This document shows positions 28,404 through 38,115 of a stretch of 64,000 bases of DNA, piece by piece. Under the pieces are notes generated by a model. The model ran no database searches, was not told where the DNA came from, and saw only the letters and a program-made list of their open reading frames with translations. Both the position numbers and the translations under genes were made by a program. Origin of the DNA: an uncultured Muribaculaceae bacterium. GTDB taxonomy: Bacteria; Bacteroidota; Bacteroidia; Bacteroidales; Muribaculaceae. Location: positions 1 to 64,000 of the forward strand of contig CAQFOZ010000001.1 in NCBI GenBank assembly GCA_948788915.1, read 5' to 3'. Every line of letters starts with the position of its first letter. Position 1 is the first letter of the stretch.

Positions 28404-30311
28404 ATGAATAAAGAGAATATCCTTAAGATATTGAAAAAGTATTGGGGATATGACTCGTTTCGTCCTTTGCAAGAAGATATCGTTATGTCTATCCTTTCCG
28501 GCAAAGACACTCTTGGTCTGATGCCTACCGGAGGAGGAAAGTCCATTACATTCCAGGTTCCGGCATTGGCTCTTGACGGAATGGCAATTGTTGTCACTCC
28601 CCTTATTTCTCTGATGAAAGATCAGGTAGACAATCTGAAAAGACGCAATATAAAAGCTCTTTATCTTCATTCGGGGATGTCGGTCAGAGAGAGGCGTATC
28701 ACTGAGGAAAAACTTGTAAACGGTAATGTAAAGCTTTTGTATGTTTCTCCGGAGCGTTTGCGAAACGAGAGATTTATAAGCTTGCTCAGGATGCTCACCG
28801 TATCATTTATTGTGGTGGATGAGGCCCACTGCATATCGCAATGGGGTTATGACTTCCGTCCGGCATATCTAAATATTTCGGGATTGCGGAAGCAATATCC
28901 GAAATTACCGGTACTTGCTCTTACGGCTACGGCTACTCCGGACGTTGAAAAGGATATATGCCATAAGCTTATGATGGAAGACCCGAAGATATTCAGAATG
29001 AGCTTTGCCCGCTCGAATATCAATTATATCGTAAGACATGCGGAAACAAAGATATATGAGATCTTTCATATCCTCAGTCGTACTCAGGGATGTTCGATTG
29101 TATATGTCAGGAGTAGAAAAAAGACAAAGGAGATAGCCGATTATCTTGCTCTTGCAGGCATATCCGCAACATATTACCATGCCGGTCTGGACAGTGATGT
29201 AAAAGAAGAGCGACAGAATGCATGGCAACGTGACGGAGTGCGCGTGATGGTGGCGACTAATGCGTTCGGCATGGGAATCGATAAGCCGGATGTCCGTGTG
29301 GTGATACATTGCGATCTCCCTCCATCGCTCGAAGAATATTATCAGGAAGCGGGGCGTGCGGGAAGAGACGGTAAGCTGTCGTGGGCCGTATTGCTCACGT
29401 CATCAAAGGATCCTGCTTTGTTAAAAAGAAGGGTCACAGAGGCTTTCCCCCCCAGAGACGAGATTAAACTTATCTATGAGCGCGTGTGCAACTACCTTAA
29501 TGTGGCTATGGATGAGGGATATGAAAAAATTGCAGAGTTTGATGTTGAAAAATTCTGTGACACATTTGCCTGTCAGCAGAAACGTTGTCTTTCATCTTTG
29601 CGGCTTTTGGGACAGGCCGGTTATCTTGAGTTTATGGAAGAGACCGAACATCGTTCAAGAGTGATGATTCTGTTGGAGAGGGAAGAGCTGTATCAGCTTC
29701 ATGATTTGCGTAAGGATGCGGAGATCGTGCTGAATAGTCTTATGAGACTGTATCCCGGACTGTTTGTCGATTATGTGTTTATAAATGAAAGGAATCTTTC
29801 CAAAGAGGCAAAAATGGACGAAAACGGCATTTATGAAGCTTTGCTTGAATTGTCAAGAAAGAAGATTATTCATTATGTGCCGCGTTCAAGATCTCCGTTT
29901 ATCTATTTCCCCACGGCCAGGGAAGAGCGTAAGTATCTTATAATAGGGAAGAACATATATGAGGATCGCAAAAGCGTAATGGAAAAGCGCACTGGTGCGA
30001 TGCTGAAATATGCCTTTGACTCCGATGTTTGTCGGGAAAGACGTATGCTGGAATATTTCGGACAGCATGATGCTGCGGATTGTGGCAAATGCGATGTATG
30101 TCGCGCAAGAAATGCTGATGATTCCAAATCTGATAAATTATATCTGGAACGTATAACAAGGTATTTTGATATCAAGGGTGGCAAGGTGGACTTGAGAATA
30201 ATGGAACGAGACTTGAAAATTCCATCAGAAAAATTCAAAAGATTGTTTTCTTTCTTAATGGGAGAGGGATATATAACAATTGATGGAAACCGATGCGAAT
30301 GGAATAATTAA
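28404..30311 (+). CDS. recQ: ATP-dependent DNA helicase RecQ
   Basis: The 635-residue SF2 helicase shows the RecQ motif 0 (YWGYDSFRPLQ), Walker A LMPTGGGKS, DEAH box with CISQWGYDFRP, and motif VI QEAGRAGRDG. A zinc-binding RQC region follows with CRERRMLEYFG...CGKCDVC. The C-terminus is shorter than E. coli RecQ extended forms and has no clear HRDC domain. It unwinds 3'-tailed DNA and probably supplies RecJ with single strands. Confidence 0.95.
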   Translation: MNKENILKILKKYWGYDSFRPLQEDIVMSILSGKDTLGLMPTGGGKSITFQVPALALDGMAIVVTPLISLMKDQVDNLKRRNIKALYLHSGMSVRERRITEEKLVNGNVKLLYVSPERLRNERFISLLRMLTVSFIVVDEAHCISQWGYDFRPAYLNISGLRKQYPKLPVLALTATATPDVEKDICHKLMMEDPKIFRMSFARSNINYIVRHAETKIYEIFHILSRTQGCSIVYVRSRKKTKEIADYLALAGISATYYHAGLDSDVKEERQNAWQRDGVRVMVATNAFGMGIDKPDVRVVIHCDLPPSLEEYYQEAGRAGRDGKLSWAVLLTSSKDPALLKRRVTEAFPPRDEIKLIYERVCNYLNVAMDEGYEKIAEFDVEKFCDTFACQQKRCLSSLRLLGQAGYLEFMEETEHRSRVMILLEREELYQLHDLRKDAEIVLNSLMRLYPGLFVDYVFINERNLSKEAKMDENGIYEALLELSRKKIIHYVPRSRSPFIYFPTAREERKYLIIGKNIYEDRKSVMEKRTGAMLKYAFDSDVCRERRMLEYFGQHDAADCGKCDVCRARNADDSKSDKLYLERITRYFDIKGGKVDLRIMERDLKIPSEKFKRLFSFLMGEGYITIDGNRCEWNN

Positions 30312-30394
30312 AGGGAATTGCAGGCTCGCGGGAATTTATCAAAATTATTACAAAATATATTTAACTTTAAACACTTTCTTATAAAGTATTATTG

Positions 30395-30402
30395 TAACTT
30401 TG
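30395..30402 (+). promoter_or_regulatory. -7 box upstream of plsC and the thi cluster
   Basis: TAACTTTG matches TAnnTTTG, 32 bp upstream of the plsC reading frame. The -33 element is weak. No other promoter match is obvious before thiD, so this may serve the whole plsC-thi run. Confidence 0.5.
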
Positions 30403-30424
30403 TGTAGAGATACAAATTTAGAAA

Positions 30425-31165
30425 TTGCTTAATATGAATCCACTATTTAGATCACTATATTTTATTTATCAATGGCTGATAGCCGGTCCTGTATTTGTCG
30501 TTTTAACTATATTGACAGTCTTGGTTACTGCATGTGGATCCACATTTGGCAACAGGGATTTCTGGGGATATTGGCCTGCGCATTATTGGTCACGTCTTAC
30601 CTGTTGGATATTTCTCATCAATGTGAAAGTGAATGGCAGGGAAAATATAGAAAACAAGCAATCGTATGTGTTTGTTGCCAATCATCAGGGAGCGTATGAC
30701 ATCTGGACAATATATGGATTCCTGAATCATAATTTTAAATGGCTCATGAAAAAGGAGCTTGAGAAGGTTGCTTTCATAGGTTGGGCATGCAAATGTGCCG
30801 GTCATGTATTTGTGGATGATTCTACTATATCCGGAATCAGAGAGACAATTTCTGAAGCCGAAAGTACCCTTAAAGACGGAATGTCCCTGACTATCTTTCC
30901 TGAGGGAAGCAGAAGTTGGGACGGTAATATGATTCCGTTCAAGAGAGGTGCATTTATGCTGGCGGCGGAGTTTAAACTGCCTGTCGTGCCTGTTACGATA
31001 AACGGAAGTTTCAAGGCTATGCCTCGCTCGACATATCAGATGACACCAACTACTATCCGGCTCACTATTCATAAACCGATATATCCCGGTGAACGTGGAT
31101 TTAATACCAAGGCTCTGATGGAACAGTGCCGTGAGGCTATTGCCTCAGAACTTCCGGTGAAGTAG
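30425..31165 (+). CDS. plsC: 1-acyl-sn-glycerol-3-phosphate acyltransferase (PlsC family)
   Basis: The 246-residue protein has an N-terminal hydrophobic helix and the acyltransferase motifs: NHQGAYD (H-x4-D, about 79-85), a glycerophosphate-binding FPEGSRSWDG (about 158) and a VPVTINGS segment. It converts lysophosphatidic acid to phosphatidic acid at the inner membrane. Translation may start at the second ATG (30434). It precedes thiD by about 33 bp. Confidence 0.92.
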   Translation: MLNMNPLFRSLYFIYQWLIAGPVFVVLTILTVLVTACGSTFGNRDFWGYWPAHYWSRLTCWIFLINVKVNGRENIENKQSYVFVANHQGAYDIWTIYGFLNHNFKWLMKKELEKVAFIGWACKCAGHVFVDDSTISGIRETISEAESTLKDGMSLTIFPEGSRSWDGNMIPFKRGAFMLAAEFKLPVVPVTINGSFKAMPRSTYQMTPTTIRLTIHKPIYPGERGFNTKALMEQCREAIASELPVK

Positions 31166-31198
31166 TTTGGAATAATGTGCAAATTTAAGGAAATTATC

Positions 31199-32023
31199 AT
31201 GAGTGAAAGACAACCGGTAGTTGTATCCATAGCGGGATCTGATAACTCGGGAGGGGCCGGTATACAGGCTGATATAAAGACATGCACGGCTCTGGGTGTA
31301 TATTCTGCAACAGTTGTTACAGCTATAACTGCTCAGAATTCAAGGCATGTGTATGCAGTGGATTCTGTTTCTGTAGAAATGGTAAAATCGCAGTTTGATG
31401 CAATTCTTGAGACAATACATCCTGATGCGGTAAAGATAGGGATGTTGCCCTCTCCCGACATTATATGCGCTGTTGCAGGGAAGATCAGGGAATATGGATT
31501 GAAAAATGTGGTTGTTGACCCGGTAATGGTCGCGACAAACGGAGATTCTCTGACAGCATCGGGTCATGATATGATTTCCGCCTTTACAAATGAGCTGTTT
31601 CCTCTGTCCGCTTTAATTACACCCAATATACCGGAAGCAAGGAAATTGCTTGGCCTCAATTCCGACAATGAACTTGATTCAGCGGATTTGTGTATTGAAT
31701 TATATAATATTTGCAATGCCGATTCTGTGTTGCTTAAAGGCGGTCATGGCGTTGGTCACACTTCTATTGACTATCTTTATGACGGCAGTCAGCTGCTAGA
31801 TTTTGAAACTGAGAGGGTAGACTCCGTAAATACACATGGCACTGGTTGCACTTTGTCTTCTGCTATTGCCGCTGGGCTTGCCAAGGGGTATTCATTGACC
31901 AAGGCAATAAGTGAAGGCAAAAATTTTTTATATAATGCTATAAAATTTGCCGATTCAATTAATGTAGCCAAAGGACCGGGACCATTGAATTTCATGTGGA
32001 ATGATATTGCTGATGTTAATTAG
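31199..32023 (+). CDS. thiD: Hydroxymethylpyrimidine/phosphomethylpyrimidine kinase ThiD
   Basis: ThiD phosphorylates HMP and then HMP-P to HMP-PP for thiamine synthesis. The ribokinase-fold signatures are SIAGSDNSGGAGIQAD near the N-terminus and the VNTHGTGCTLSSAIAAGLA catalytic and anion-hole motif near residue 220. I chose the ATG at 31199 (274 residues) over the upstream ATG at 31175, because conserved sequence begins just after it and an A/G-rich AAGGAAA precedes it. It opens the thiamine gene run. Confidence 0.94.
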   Translation: MSERQPVVVSIAGSDNSGGAGIQADIKTCTALGVYSATVVTAITAQNSRHVYAVDSVSVEMVKSQFDAILETIHPDAVKIGMLPSPDIICAVAGKIREYGLKNVVVDPVMVATNGDSLTASGHDMISAFTNELFPLSALITPNIPEARKLLGLNSDNELDSADLCIELYNICNADSVLLKGGHGVGHTSIDYLYDGSQLLDFETERVDSVNTHGTGCTLSSAIAAGLAKGYSLTKAISEGKNFLYNAIKFADSINVAKGPGPLNFMWNDIADVN

Positions 32024-32035
32024 ATTAGAAACAAA

Positions 32036-32239
32036 ATGAAGATTATATTAAATGATCAAACGCTGGATTTATCCGATAATTTAATAAATATAGCGGAGTT
32101 TCTCAGCTCGCAGAGCATTCCGCTTGGGGGGACAGCTGTGGCTGTCAACAATCGTCTTATTACCAGAAGCAACTGGGAACTGACGTTTTTAAAGGACGGA
32201 GATGTCGTGACTGTCATATCTGCCGCTTTCGGAGGATAA
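32036..32239 (+). CDS. thiS: Sulfur carrier protein ThiS
   Basis: The 67-residue ubiquitin-like protein ends in the required Gly-Gly (SAAFGG). Its C-terminus is adenylated by ThiF and thiocarboxylated before donating sulfur to the thiazole made by ThiG. It lies between thiD (12 bp) and the tenI-like gene (4 bp). Confidence 0.95.
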   Translation: MKIILNDQTLDLSDNLINIAEFLSSQSIPLGGTAVAVNNRLITRSNWELTFLKDGDVVTVISAAFGG

Positions 32240-32243
32240 ATTC

Positions 32244-32816
32244 ATGTTAGGCTTTATTTATATTGTTGTTACAGAGCCTGAATTTGTCGAGAATGAGGCG
32301 GAAAAGATTGTAAGACTTTTACAGTCCGGCATAGACTATGTCCATATCCGCAAGCCGAAGGCGGAAATAAATGAAGTCAGGGGACTTATTGAAAAGATTC
32401 CACAAAATTTGCGACACAGACTTAAGCTTCATAACCATTTTGAGCTTGTTGGGTGTTGTAATCTTGGTGGAGTCCAGATAAATTCCAGATGCCCTGATTT
32501 TACCGGTGTCGGGTGTGATGTTTCGCGTTCATGCCACAGTATAGACGAGATAATCCTGTATGCGGATAAATATGTTTATGTGACTTTATCTCCGATATTT
32601 GATTCCATATCAAAAGAGGGATATTTGTCAAAGTTTGATTTAAAAGATATAAAAAGCAAAATAGCCGGAAAGAACGTTATAGCTATGGGAGGTGTCATAC
32701 CTGAAAAAATCAGTGTGTTGATCGACTCGGGTTTCAAAGGGGCCGCTATGCTTGGATGTGTCTGGGGTGATGTTGACGGGTTTATAGCCCGGATGTCTAA
32801 ATTAATTAGAAAATAG
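32244..32816 (+). CDS. Thiamine phosphate synthase-like protein (TenI/ThiE superfamily)
   Basis: The 190-residue TIM barrel has the ThiE-like features VHIRKP, LKLHNHFEL, GVQIN and MGGV near the phosphate-binding end. It departs from true ThiE: the pyrophosphate-binding region around RxK and the GPxF/T loop is altered (TLSPIFDS). TenI in Bacillus is a thiazole tautomerase, which suits a second ThiE-like gene beside thiE and thiG. The function is assigned by context. Confidence 0.8.
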   Translation: MLGFIYIVVTEPEFVENEAEKIVRLLQSGIDYVHIRKPKAEINEVRGLIEKIPQNLRHRLKLHNHFELVGCCNLGGVQINSRCPDFTGVGCDVSRSCHSIDEIILYADKYVYVTLSPIFDSISKEGYLSKFDLKDIKSKIAGKNVIAMGGVIPEKISVLIDSGFKGAAMLGCVWGDVDGFIARMSKLIRK

Positions 32817-32822
32817 TGTAAT

Positions 32823-33464
32823 ATGCTACAGTATATAACAAGTACTTCATCTCCAACGAGTGTTGTGGATCAGGTGAAAGGAGTGATAGCCGGTGGCTGT
32901 CGGTGGATACAGATACGGATGAAAGATGCTTCTGATGAAGAGATAAGCAAAGTTGTGGAAGAGATAAAGCCGCTTTGTATTGAGACAGAATCATTCCTTA
33001 TTCTTGATGACAGAGTAGAGCTTGCCAAGAAATTGAATGTAGGTGGTGTTCATCTCGGAAAGATGGATATGCTTCCCTCTAAGGCGAGAATCGAGCTCGG
33101 ACCTGCCGCTGTAATAGGTTGTACCGCAAATACTATAGAAGATGTACTTGCGGTTCATTCTCTTGATATCGACTATCTTGGGATTGGACCGTATCGTTTC
33201 ACCGAAACTAAGGCGAATCTGGCTCCGGTGTTAGGTGCAGAAGGTATAAAAGATATTTGTATGCAGATGCATGCAAAAGAGATAAATATCCCCCGTGTTG
33301 CAATAGGTGGCATTACAAAGGAAGATGTGGATATATTGATGAAAACAGGAATCAATGGGATTGCCGTCAGCGGGGCCATTGCTTTTGCAGATGATGTCAA
33401 GAAGGAAACGGAGGAATTCCTGAGATTGCTTGCACCATATGAGACGAACGGAAATAATAATTAA
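32823..33464 (+). CDS. thiE: Thiamine-phosphate synthase ThiE
   Basis: The 213-residue TIM-barrel enzyme condenses HMP-PP with thiazole phosphate. Typical motifs are WIQIRMKDA, LILDDRVELA, GVHLGKMD, IGCTANT, YLGIGPYRFTETK and VAIGGITKED. It starts 6 bp after the TenI-like gene. The reading frame of thiG opens inside its end, but the preferred thiG start lies beyond its stop. Confidence 0.94.
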   Translation: MLQYITSTSSPTSVVDQVKGVIAGGCRWIQIRMKDASDEEISKVVEEIKPLCIETESFLILDDRVELAKKLNVGGVHLGKMDMLPSKARIELGPAAVIGCTANTIEDVLAVHSLDIDYLGIGPYRFTETKANLAPVLGAEGIKDICMQMHAKEINIPRVAIGGITKEDVDILMKTGINGIAVSGAIAFADDVKKETEEFLRLLAPYETNGNNN

Positions 33465-33489
33465 GAGAGTGTTTTCAAATAACAATAAC

Positions 33490-34260
33490 GTGAATAAATT
33501 GATTATAGGGGGACGCGAGTTTAATTCGCGTCTGTTTGTAGGTACAGGAAAATTTTCCTCGCCACAATTAATGCTTGAAGCAATAAAAGCTTCAGAATCT
33601 GAAATGATTACCGTTGCAATGAAGCGTGTAAACATGATGAATGAGGCTACGGATGAGATGCTGACTCACATAAATCGTGAACATGTTCAGTTTCTGCCCA
33701 ACACGTCGGGTGTTAGAAATGCAGACGAGGCCATATTGGCTGCAAGAATGAGTCGCGAGATATTCGAAACTCCTTTTATCAAACTTGAGATACATCCGGA
33801 TCCAAAGTATTTGATGCCGGATCCTATCGAGACTTTAAAGGCTACTGAAGTTCTTGCCAATGAGGGATTTGTTGTGCTTCCATACATTCAGGCGGATCCT
33901 GTCCTCTGCAAGTTGCTTGAGGAGGCCGGCACCTCGGCCGTGATGCCATTGGCGGCTCCGATAGGCACTAACAAAGGGCTGGTTACACGAGATATGTTGG
34001 AAATAATAATTGAACAAAGCCGTGTTCCTGTTGTTGTGGACGCTGGCCTGGGGGCACCGTCCCATGCCGCTGAGGCTATGGAGATGGGTGCTGATGCTGT
34101 CTTGGTTAACACTGCCATTGCGGTTGCCGGAGATCCTGTTATGATGGCACGTGCGTTTGCCAAGGCTGTTGAGGCCGGGAGAGAGGCATTTGAAGCCGGA
34201 CTGGGTTCAGTGTCAAATTATGCCCAGGCCACGAGTCCGTTGACTGAATTCTTATCGTAA
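33490..34260 (+). CDS. thiG: Thiazole synthase ThiG
   Basis: ThiG forms the thiazole phosphate from DXP, dehydroglycine and ThiS thiocarboxylate. Signatures are LIIGGREFNSRLFVGTGKF, the Schiff-base Lys in TVAMKRVN, IKLEIHPDP and VVDAGLGAPSHAAEAMEMGADAVLVNTA (quoted in part by position: about 182-205). I prefer the GTG at 33490 (256 residues). The upstream ATG at 33430 would overlap thiE and add 20 unconserved residues. Confidence 0.93.
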   Translation: MNKLIIGGREFNSRLFVGTGKFSSPQLMLEAIKASESEMITVAMKRVNMMNEATDEMLTHINREHVQFLPNTSGVRNADEAILAARMSREIFETPFIKLEIHPDPKYLMPDPIETLKATEVLANEGFVVLPYIQADPVLCKLLEEAGTSAVMPLAAPIGTNKGLVTRDMLEIIIEQSRVPVVVDAGLGAPSHAAEAMEMGADAVLVNTAIAVAGDPVMMARAFAKAVEAGREAFEAGLGSVSNYAQATSPLTEFLS

Positions 34261-34313
34261 TAAGTTAAGACACTTATAATTTGAACACACACTTTTTATA
34301 AAATATATATTTT

Positions 34314-36029
34314 ATGAAGATTGATAATATCGACCTTACATCATATCCAAACTCTGAAAAATTTTATGTGGAAGGCAGTTTGCCGGGTGTAAGGGTTGCT
34401 ATGCGCAGAATACATCAGTATCCTACCGTTAAGATAGAAAATGGCAAAAGAGTAGAATATCCTAATGAGGATATAGTTGTTTATGATACATCCGGGCCTT
34501 ACACGGATCCCAACGTTGAGATAGATATAAACAAGGGTTTGCCGAGAATGCGTACCCAATGGGTTGAGGCGCGAAATGATACGGTTGAACTTGATGATAT
34601 CACGAGTGAGTATGGAAGGATGCGCCGGGATGATAAAAGTCTTGATGGCCTGCGTTTTCCTGTCTTTCATAAACCTCGAAAAGCGAAGGAAGGTCATCGT
34701 ATAACCCAGATGCATTATGCCCGGAAAGGGATAGTCACTCCTGAAATGGAATATGTCGCAATACGTGAAAACCTTGATAACAGGCAGCGTGGAATAAAAT
34801 CTTATATAACTCCCGAATTTGTTCGTGACGAAATAGCGGCCGGCCGGGCTATAATTTCAGCAAATGTTAATCATCCAGAGGCTGAACCAATGATTATAGG
34901 TAAAGCATTTAGTGTAAAATTGAATACGAATATCGGCAATTCGGCGCTTTCTTCTGGTATTGAGGAGGAGATTGCAAAGGCCATGTGGAGTTGCTATTGG
35001 GGAGGTGACACACTTATGGATCTTTCTACCGGTGATAATATTCATGAGACACGAGAATGGATCATCCGCAATTGTCCTGTTCCGGTTGGAACTGTACCTA
35101 TTTATCAGGCATTGGAAAAGGTAAATGGAGATGTGAAGAAACTGACATGGGAGATCTATCGTGACACGCTTATTGAGCAGTGTGAGCAAGGAGTGGATTA
35201 TTTTACAATTCATGCCGGTGTGCTCCGTGAACATGTCTCTCTTGTGGAAAAACGTCTTACCGGGTGTGTTTCTCGCGGAGGTTCTATAATGACTCAATGG
35301 TGTGTGCTTCATGACAGCGAAAGTTTCCTGTATACCCATTTTGATGAAATCTGCGAAATACTTAACAAATACGATGTTGCGGTTTCATTAGGAGATGGCA
35401 TGCGTCCCGGCTCTACACATGATGCAAATGACAGAGCACAGTTCCTTGAACTTGAGGTTTTGGGAGAACTCACGAAGAAGGCTTGGGAACACGATGTCCA
35501 GGTGCTTGTTGAAGGTCCGGGTCATGTGCCCATGCATAAGATTCCGGAAAATATGAGTAAGCAGAAAGATGTATGTTCTGAGGCTCCGTTTTATACATTA
35601 GGTCCGTTGACTACAGATATCGCCCCCGGCTACGATCATATTACATCAGCAATAGGTGCGGCTATTATCTCATCGCTTGGAACGGCCATGATATGTTATG
35701 TCACACCCAAGGAACATCTTTCACTTCCGACTCTTGAGGATGTTCGTGAAGGTGTGATTACGTATAAGATTGCCGCACATGCCGCTGATCTTGCAAAAGG
35801 TTTTCCGGGAGCCAATGTCAGGGATGATGCCCTTAGCAAGGCAAGATATGAATTCAGATGGAAAGATCAGTTCAATCTGTCGCTTGATCCGGAAAAATCA
35901 AGACGTTTTTATATTGAGTCCCGTCGCAACGCACCGGATGCTGATGACAGATTCTGCACGATGTGCGGACCCAATTTCTGCGCAATGCGCATATCTCAGA
36001 ATATAGCCGATGAATGTAATATGAAATGA
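34314..36029 (+). CDS. thiC: Phosphomethylpyrimidine synthase ThiC
   Basis: The 571-residue radical-SAM enzyme rearranges aminoimidazole ribotide to HMP-P. The C-terminal cluster motif CTMCGPNFC (C-x2-C-x4-C, about 551-559) is intact. So are core segments such as SLGDGMRPGSTHDAND, VEGPGHVPMHKI and PFYTLGPLTTDIAPGYDHI. It follows thiG by 53 bp and precedes thiH by 12 bp. No TPP riboswitch is recognised in its leader. Confidence 0.97.
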   Translation: MKIDNIDLTSYPNSEKFYVEGSLPGVRVAMRRIHQYPTVKIENGKRVEYPNEDIVVYDTSGPYTDPNVEIDINKGLPRMRTQWVEARNDTVELDDITSEYGRMRRDDKSLDGLRFPVFHKPRKAKEGHRITQMHYARKGIVTPEMEYVAIRENLDNRQRGIKSYITPEFVRDEIAAGRAIISANVNHPEAEPMIIGKAFSVKLNTNIGNSALSSGIEEEIAKAMWSCYWGGDTLMDLSTGDNIHETREWIIRNCPVPVGTVPIYQALEKVNGDVKKLTWEIYRDTLIEQCEQGVDYFTIHAGVLREHVSLVEKRLTGCVSRGGSIMTQWCVLHDSESFLYTHFDEICEILNKYDVAVSLGDGMRPGSTHDANDRAQFLELEVLGELTKKAWEHDVQVLVEGPGHVPMHKIPENMSKQKDVCSEAPFYTLGPLTTDIAPGYDHITSAIGAAIISSLGTAMICYVTPKEHLSLPTLEDVREGVITYKIAAHAADLAKGFPGANVRDDALSKARYEFRWKDQFNLSLDPEKSRRFYIESRRNAPDADDRFCTMCGPNFCAMRISQNIADECNMK

Positions 36030-36041
36030 AAGGAGCTATAG

Positions 36042-37232
36042 ATGTCTGATTCTTATAAAAATAGGAAATTCACTTCAGATCCGACACCTGATTCTATTTT
36101 TGGTTACGGTTTTGCCGATGTTATCGACAGTTATGACTGGGACGATACGGTTAGAGCTGTAGAAAGTGCTACGGACGCTGATGTTCGAAGGGTTTTGGCA
36201 AAAGCCCGCAGAAATGTAAAGCCTCTTACACCGGAGGAGTTTGCAATTCTGATATCTCCGGCTGCGGATCCTTTCCTCGAAGAAATGGCTCAGCTGAGCC
36301 GTCATTATACACTTGAGAGATTCGGAAAGACAATCTCAATGTATATTCCCATGTATGTATCTAATGCATGTACAAACAAATGTGTTTACTGTGGTTTTAA
36401 CCATGATAATAAATTCGCACGCACTACATTGAACTTCAGCCAGATTGAAGATGAGTGCAAGGCTATAAAAAGGCTTGGCCCTTTTGAGAATCTGCTGATA
36501 GTTTCAGGCGAATATCCGTCGTTGTGCGGGATTGATTATCTTGAAAAGACACTTGAAGTTTGTCGTCCTTATTTCCATAATCTGACACTGGAGGTGCAGC
36601 CGTTGAAGGCGCGGGAGTATGCGCGTCTTGCGGAAGCCGGACTTAACGGGGTGGTTTGCTTTCAGGAGACTTACCATCGGGATGCATATAAGACTTATCA
36701 TCCTCAGGGGATGAAGAGCCATTATGCATGGCGTCTGAACGGGTATGACAGAATGGGAGAGGCCGGTATGCACAAAATAGGCTTGGGTGTTCTCCTGGGG
36801 TTGGAGGACTGGAGGGCTGATACAGTAATGATGGCACGCCACCTGCGTTATCTTCAGAAACGCTATTGGCGTTCCCGTTTCTCCGTAAATTTCCCCCGTA
36901 TGCGTCCATCTGAGAGCGGTTATCAGCCTAAAGTAGTGATAAGTGACCGGGAACTTGCCAAACTTACGTTTGCGTTCAGAATTTTTGACCATGATATAGA
37001 CATATCTTTTTCAACAAGAGAGGCTCCATATTACAGAGACAATATTTTGAAGGCCGGTGTTACATCAATGAGTGCCGGTAGTCAGACAGAACCGGGAGGA
37101 TATTGCACTTCTCCGGATGCTTTGGAGCAGTTTGAAGTTAGCGATTCCCGATCACCGATGGATGTTGCGGAAGCCATACGAAAACAGGGTTATGAACCCG
37201 TCTGGAAAGACTGGGATGCAATATTTGATTAG
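36042..37232 (+). CDS. thiH: 2-iminoacetate synthase (tyrosine lyase) ThiH
   Basis: The 396-residue radical-SAM enzyme cleaves tyrosine to dehydroglycine for ThiG. The cluster motif C-x3-C-x2-C is seen in SNACTNKCVYCGFNHD (about 105-120), and the ThiH-type C-terminus is present (GSQTEPGGY...). It is the last gene of the cluster, and a terminator follows about 46 bp past the stop. Confidence 0.95.
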   Translation: MSDSYKNRKFTSDPTPDSIFGYGFADVIDSYDWDDTVRAVESATDADVRRVLAKARRNVKPLTPEEFAILISPAADPFLEEMAQLSRHYTLERFGKTISMYIPMYVSNACTNKCVYCGFNHDNKFARTTLNFSQIEDECKAIKRLGPFENLLIVSGEYPSLCGIDYLEKTLEVCRPYFHNLTLEVQPLKAREYARLAEAGLNGVVCFQETYHRDAYKTYHPQGMKSHYAWRLNGYDRMGEAGMHKIGLGVLLGLEDWRADTVMMARHLRYLQKRYWRSRFSVNFPRMRPSESGYQPKVVISDRELAKLTFAFRIFDHDIDISFSTREAPYYRDNILKAGVTSMSAGSQTEPGGYCTSPDALEQFEVSDSRSPMDVAEAIRKQGYEPVWKDWDAIFD

Positions 37233-37278
37233 TTTAATCTGCATAATTAATCTTTTTGAATAATATATTTGTTTTAAT

Positions 37279-37306
37279 AGTGACGGAAAATAATTGTTTC
37301 GTCACT
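37279..37306 (+). terminator. Terminator of the thi cluster
   Basis: A hairpin AGTGAC...GTCACT with one bulge and extra GAAA/TTTC pairing is followed by ATTTTTATG. Confidence 0.75.
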
Positions 37307-37337
37307 ATTTTTATGTATTACTTTAAATAAATATATT

Positions 37338-37919
37338 ATGAAATTCATACAACCAAGACTTCCTTATGCTGTTGATGCATTGGATCCTGTTATCTCGCCT
37401 ATGACAATAGATTATCACTATGGTAAGCATGAGAAGGCATACATTGATAATTTGAATTCATTGATTGAAGATACTCCCTTTAAGGAGATGTCTTTAGAGG
37501 AGATCATATGTAAAAGTGACGGAAAGATTTTTAACAACGCCTCTCAGGCATGGAATCATATTTTTTATTTTTTCCAGTTTTCACCTACGGGGTTGAAAGA
37601 GCCATTTGGAAAACTCAAGGAGCAGATAGAAGAGCAATTCGGTTCAGTAGACGATTTCAAGAAGAAGTTTGAGGAAGCCGGTACTACATTGTTTGGTTCA
37701 GGTTGGGTTTGGCTTTCACGCGATGACAAAGGTACATTGTTTATCACACAGGGAGGAAATGCCGATAATCCTATGACAAAAGGGCTTAAACCTATTCTTA
37801 CATTTGATGTGTGGGAGCATGCGTATTATCTTGATTATCAAAACAGGCGTGCTGAATATTTGAATCATTTGTGGAATATTGTCGACTGGGATATTATATG
37901 TGCCCGTTACGAAGATTAA
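37338..37919 (+). CDS. sodB: Superoxide dismutase (Fe/Mn family)
   Basis: The 193-residue enzyme dismutates superoxide. The metal ligands are visible: His in HYGKHEKAY (about 27), His in NHIFYFF (about 75) and the DVWEHAYYLDYQN signature (about 157-169). Fe or cambialistic Fe/Mn use is usual in Bacteroidales. It has its own bidirectional terminator downstream. Confidence 0.96.
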   Translation: MKFIQPRLPYAVDALDPVISPMTIDYHYGKHEKAYIDNLNSLIEDTPFKEMSLEEIICKSDGKIFNNASQAWNHIFYFFQFSPTGLKEPFGKLKEQIEEQFGSVDDFKKKFEEAGTTLFGSGWVWLSRDDKGTLFITQGGNADNPMTKGLKPILTFDVWEHAYYLDYQNRRAEYLNHLWNIVDWDIICARYED

Positions 37920-37940
37920 TAGTTCAATATAACGTAAATA

Positions 37941-37975
37941 AAAATGCCGTATCAAATTAAATTGGTACGGCATTT
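37941..37975. terminator. Bidirectional terminator between sodB and the ABC operon
   Basis: The stem AAAATGCCGTA-CAA/TTG-TACGGCATTTTT is followed by T runs on both strands. It can end sodB (plus) and the ABC operon (minus). Confidence 0.8.
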
Positions 37976-37985
37976 TTATTTCAGA

Positions 37986-38108
37986 TTAATTTATTATCAA
38001 GTGCTTATGGATACCGGGCTCAAAAAATATCGGAATAAAAAATAAACATACCAGTAAAACTGCAATGCCTATTGCTAAAATTATGTATGTTGTCGTTTTA
38101 AATTTCAT
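37986..38108 (-). CDS. 40-residue single-pass membrane peptide in the ABC operon
   Basis: A short frame starts with ATG 7 bp after the gntR stop. It encodes a basic N-terminus (MKFKTTTY), one long hydrophobic helix (IILAIGIAVLLVCLFFIPIF) and a short polar tail. It sits between gntR and the operon terminator, which supports it being real. It may be a small partner of the exporter, but no family is recognised. Confidence 0.5.
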   Translation of the reverse strand: MKFKTTTYIILAIGIAVLLVCLFFIPIFFEPGIHKHLIIN

Positions 38109-38115
38109 AATACTT

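Noticed and set aside
30312..34313. TPP riboswitch for the thiamine cluster
   Set aside because: I looked in the leaders of plsC, thiD, thiS and thiC for the CTGAGA and ACCTGATCTGG-type core and did not see it. Regulation may lie elsewhere.
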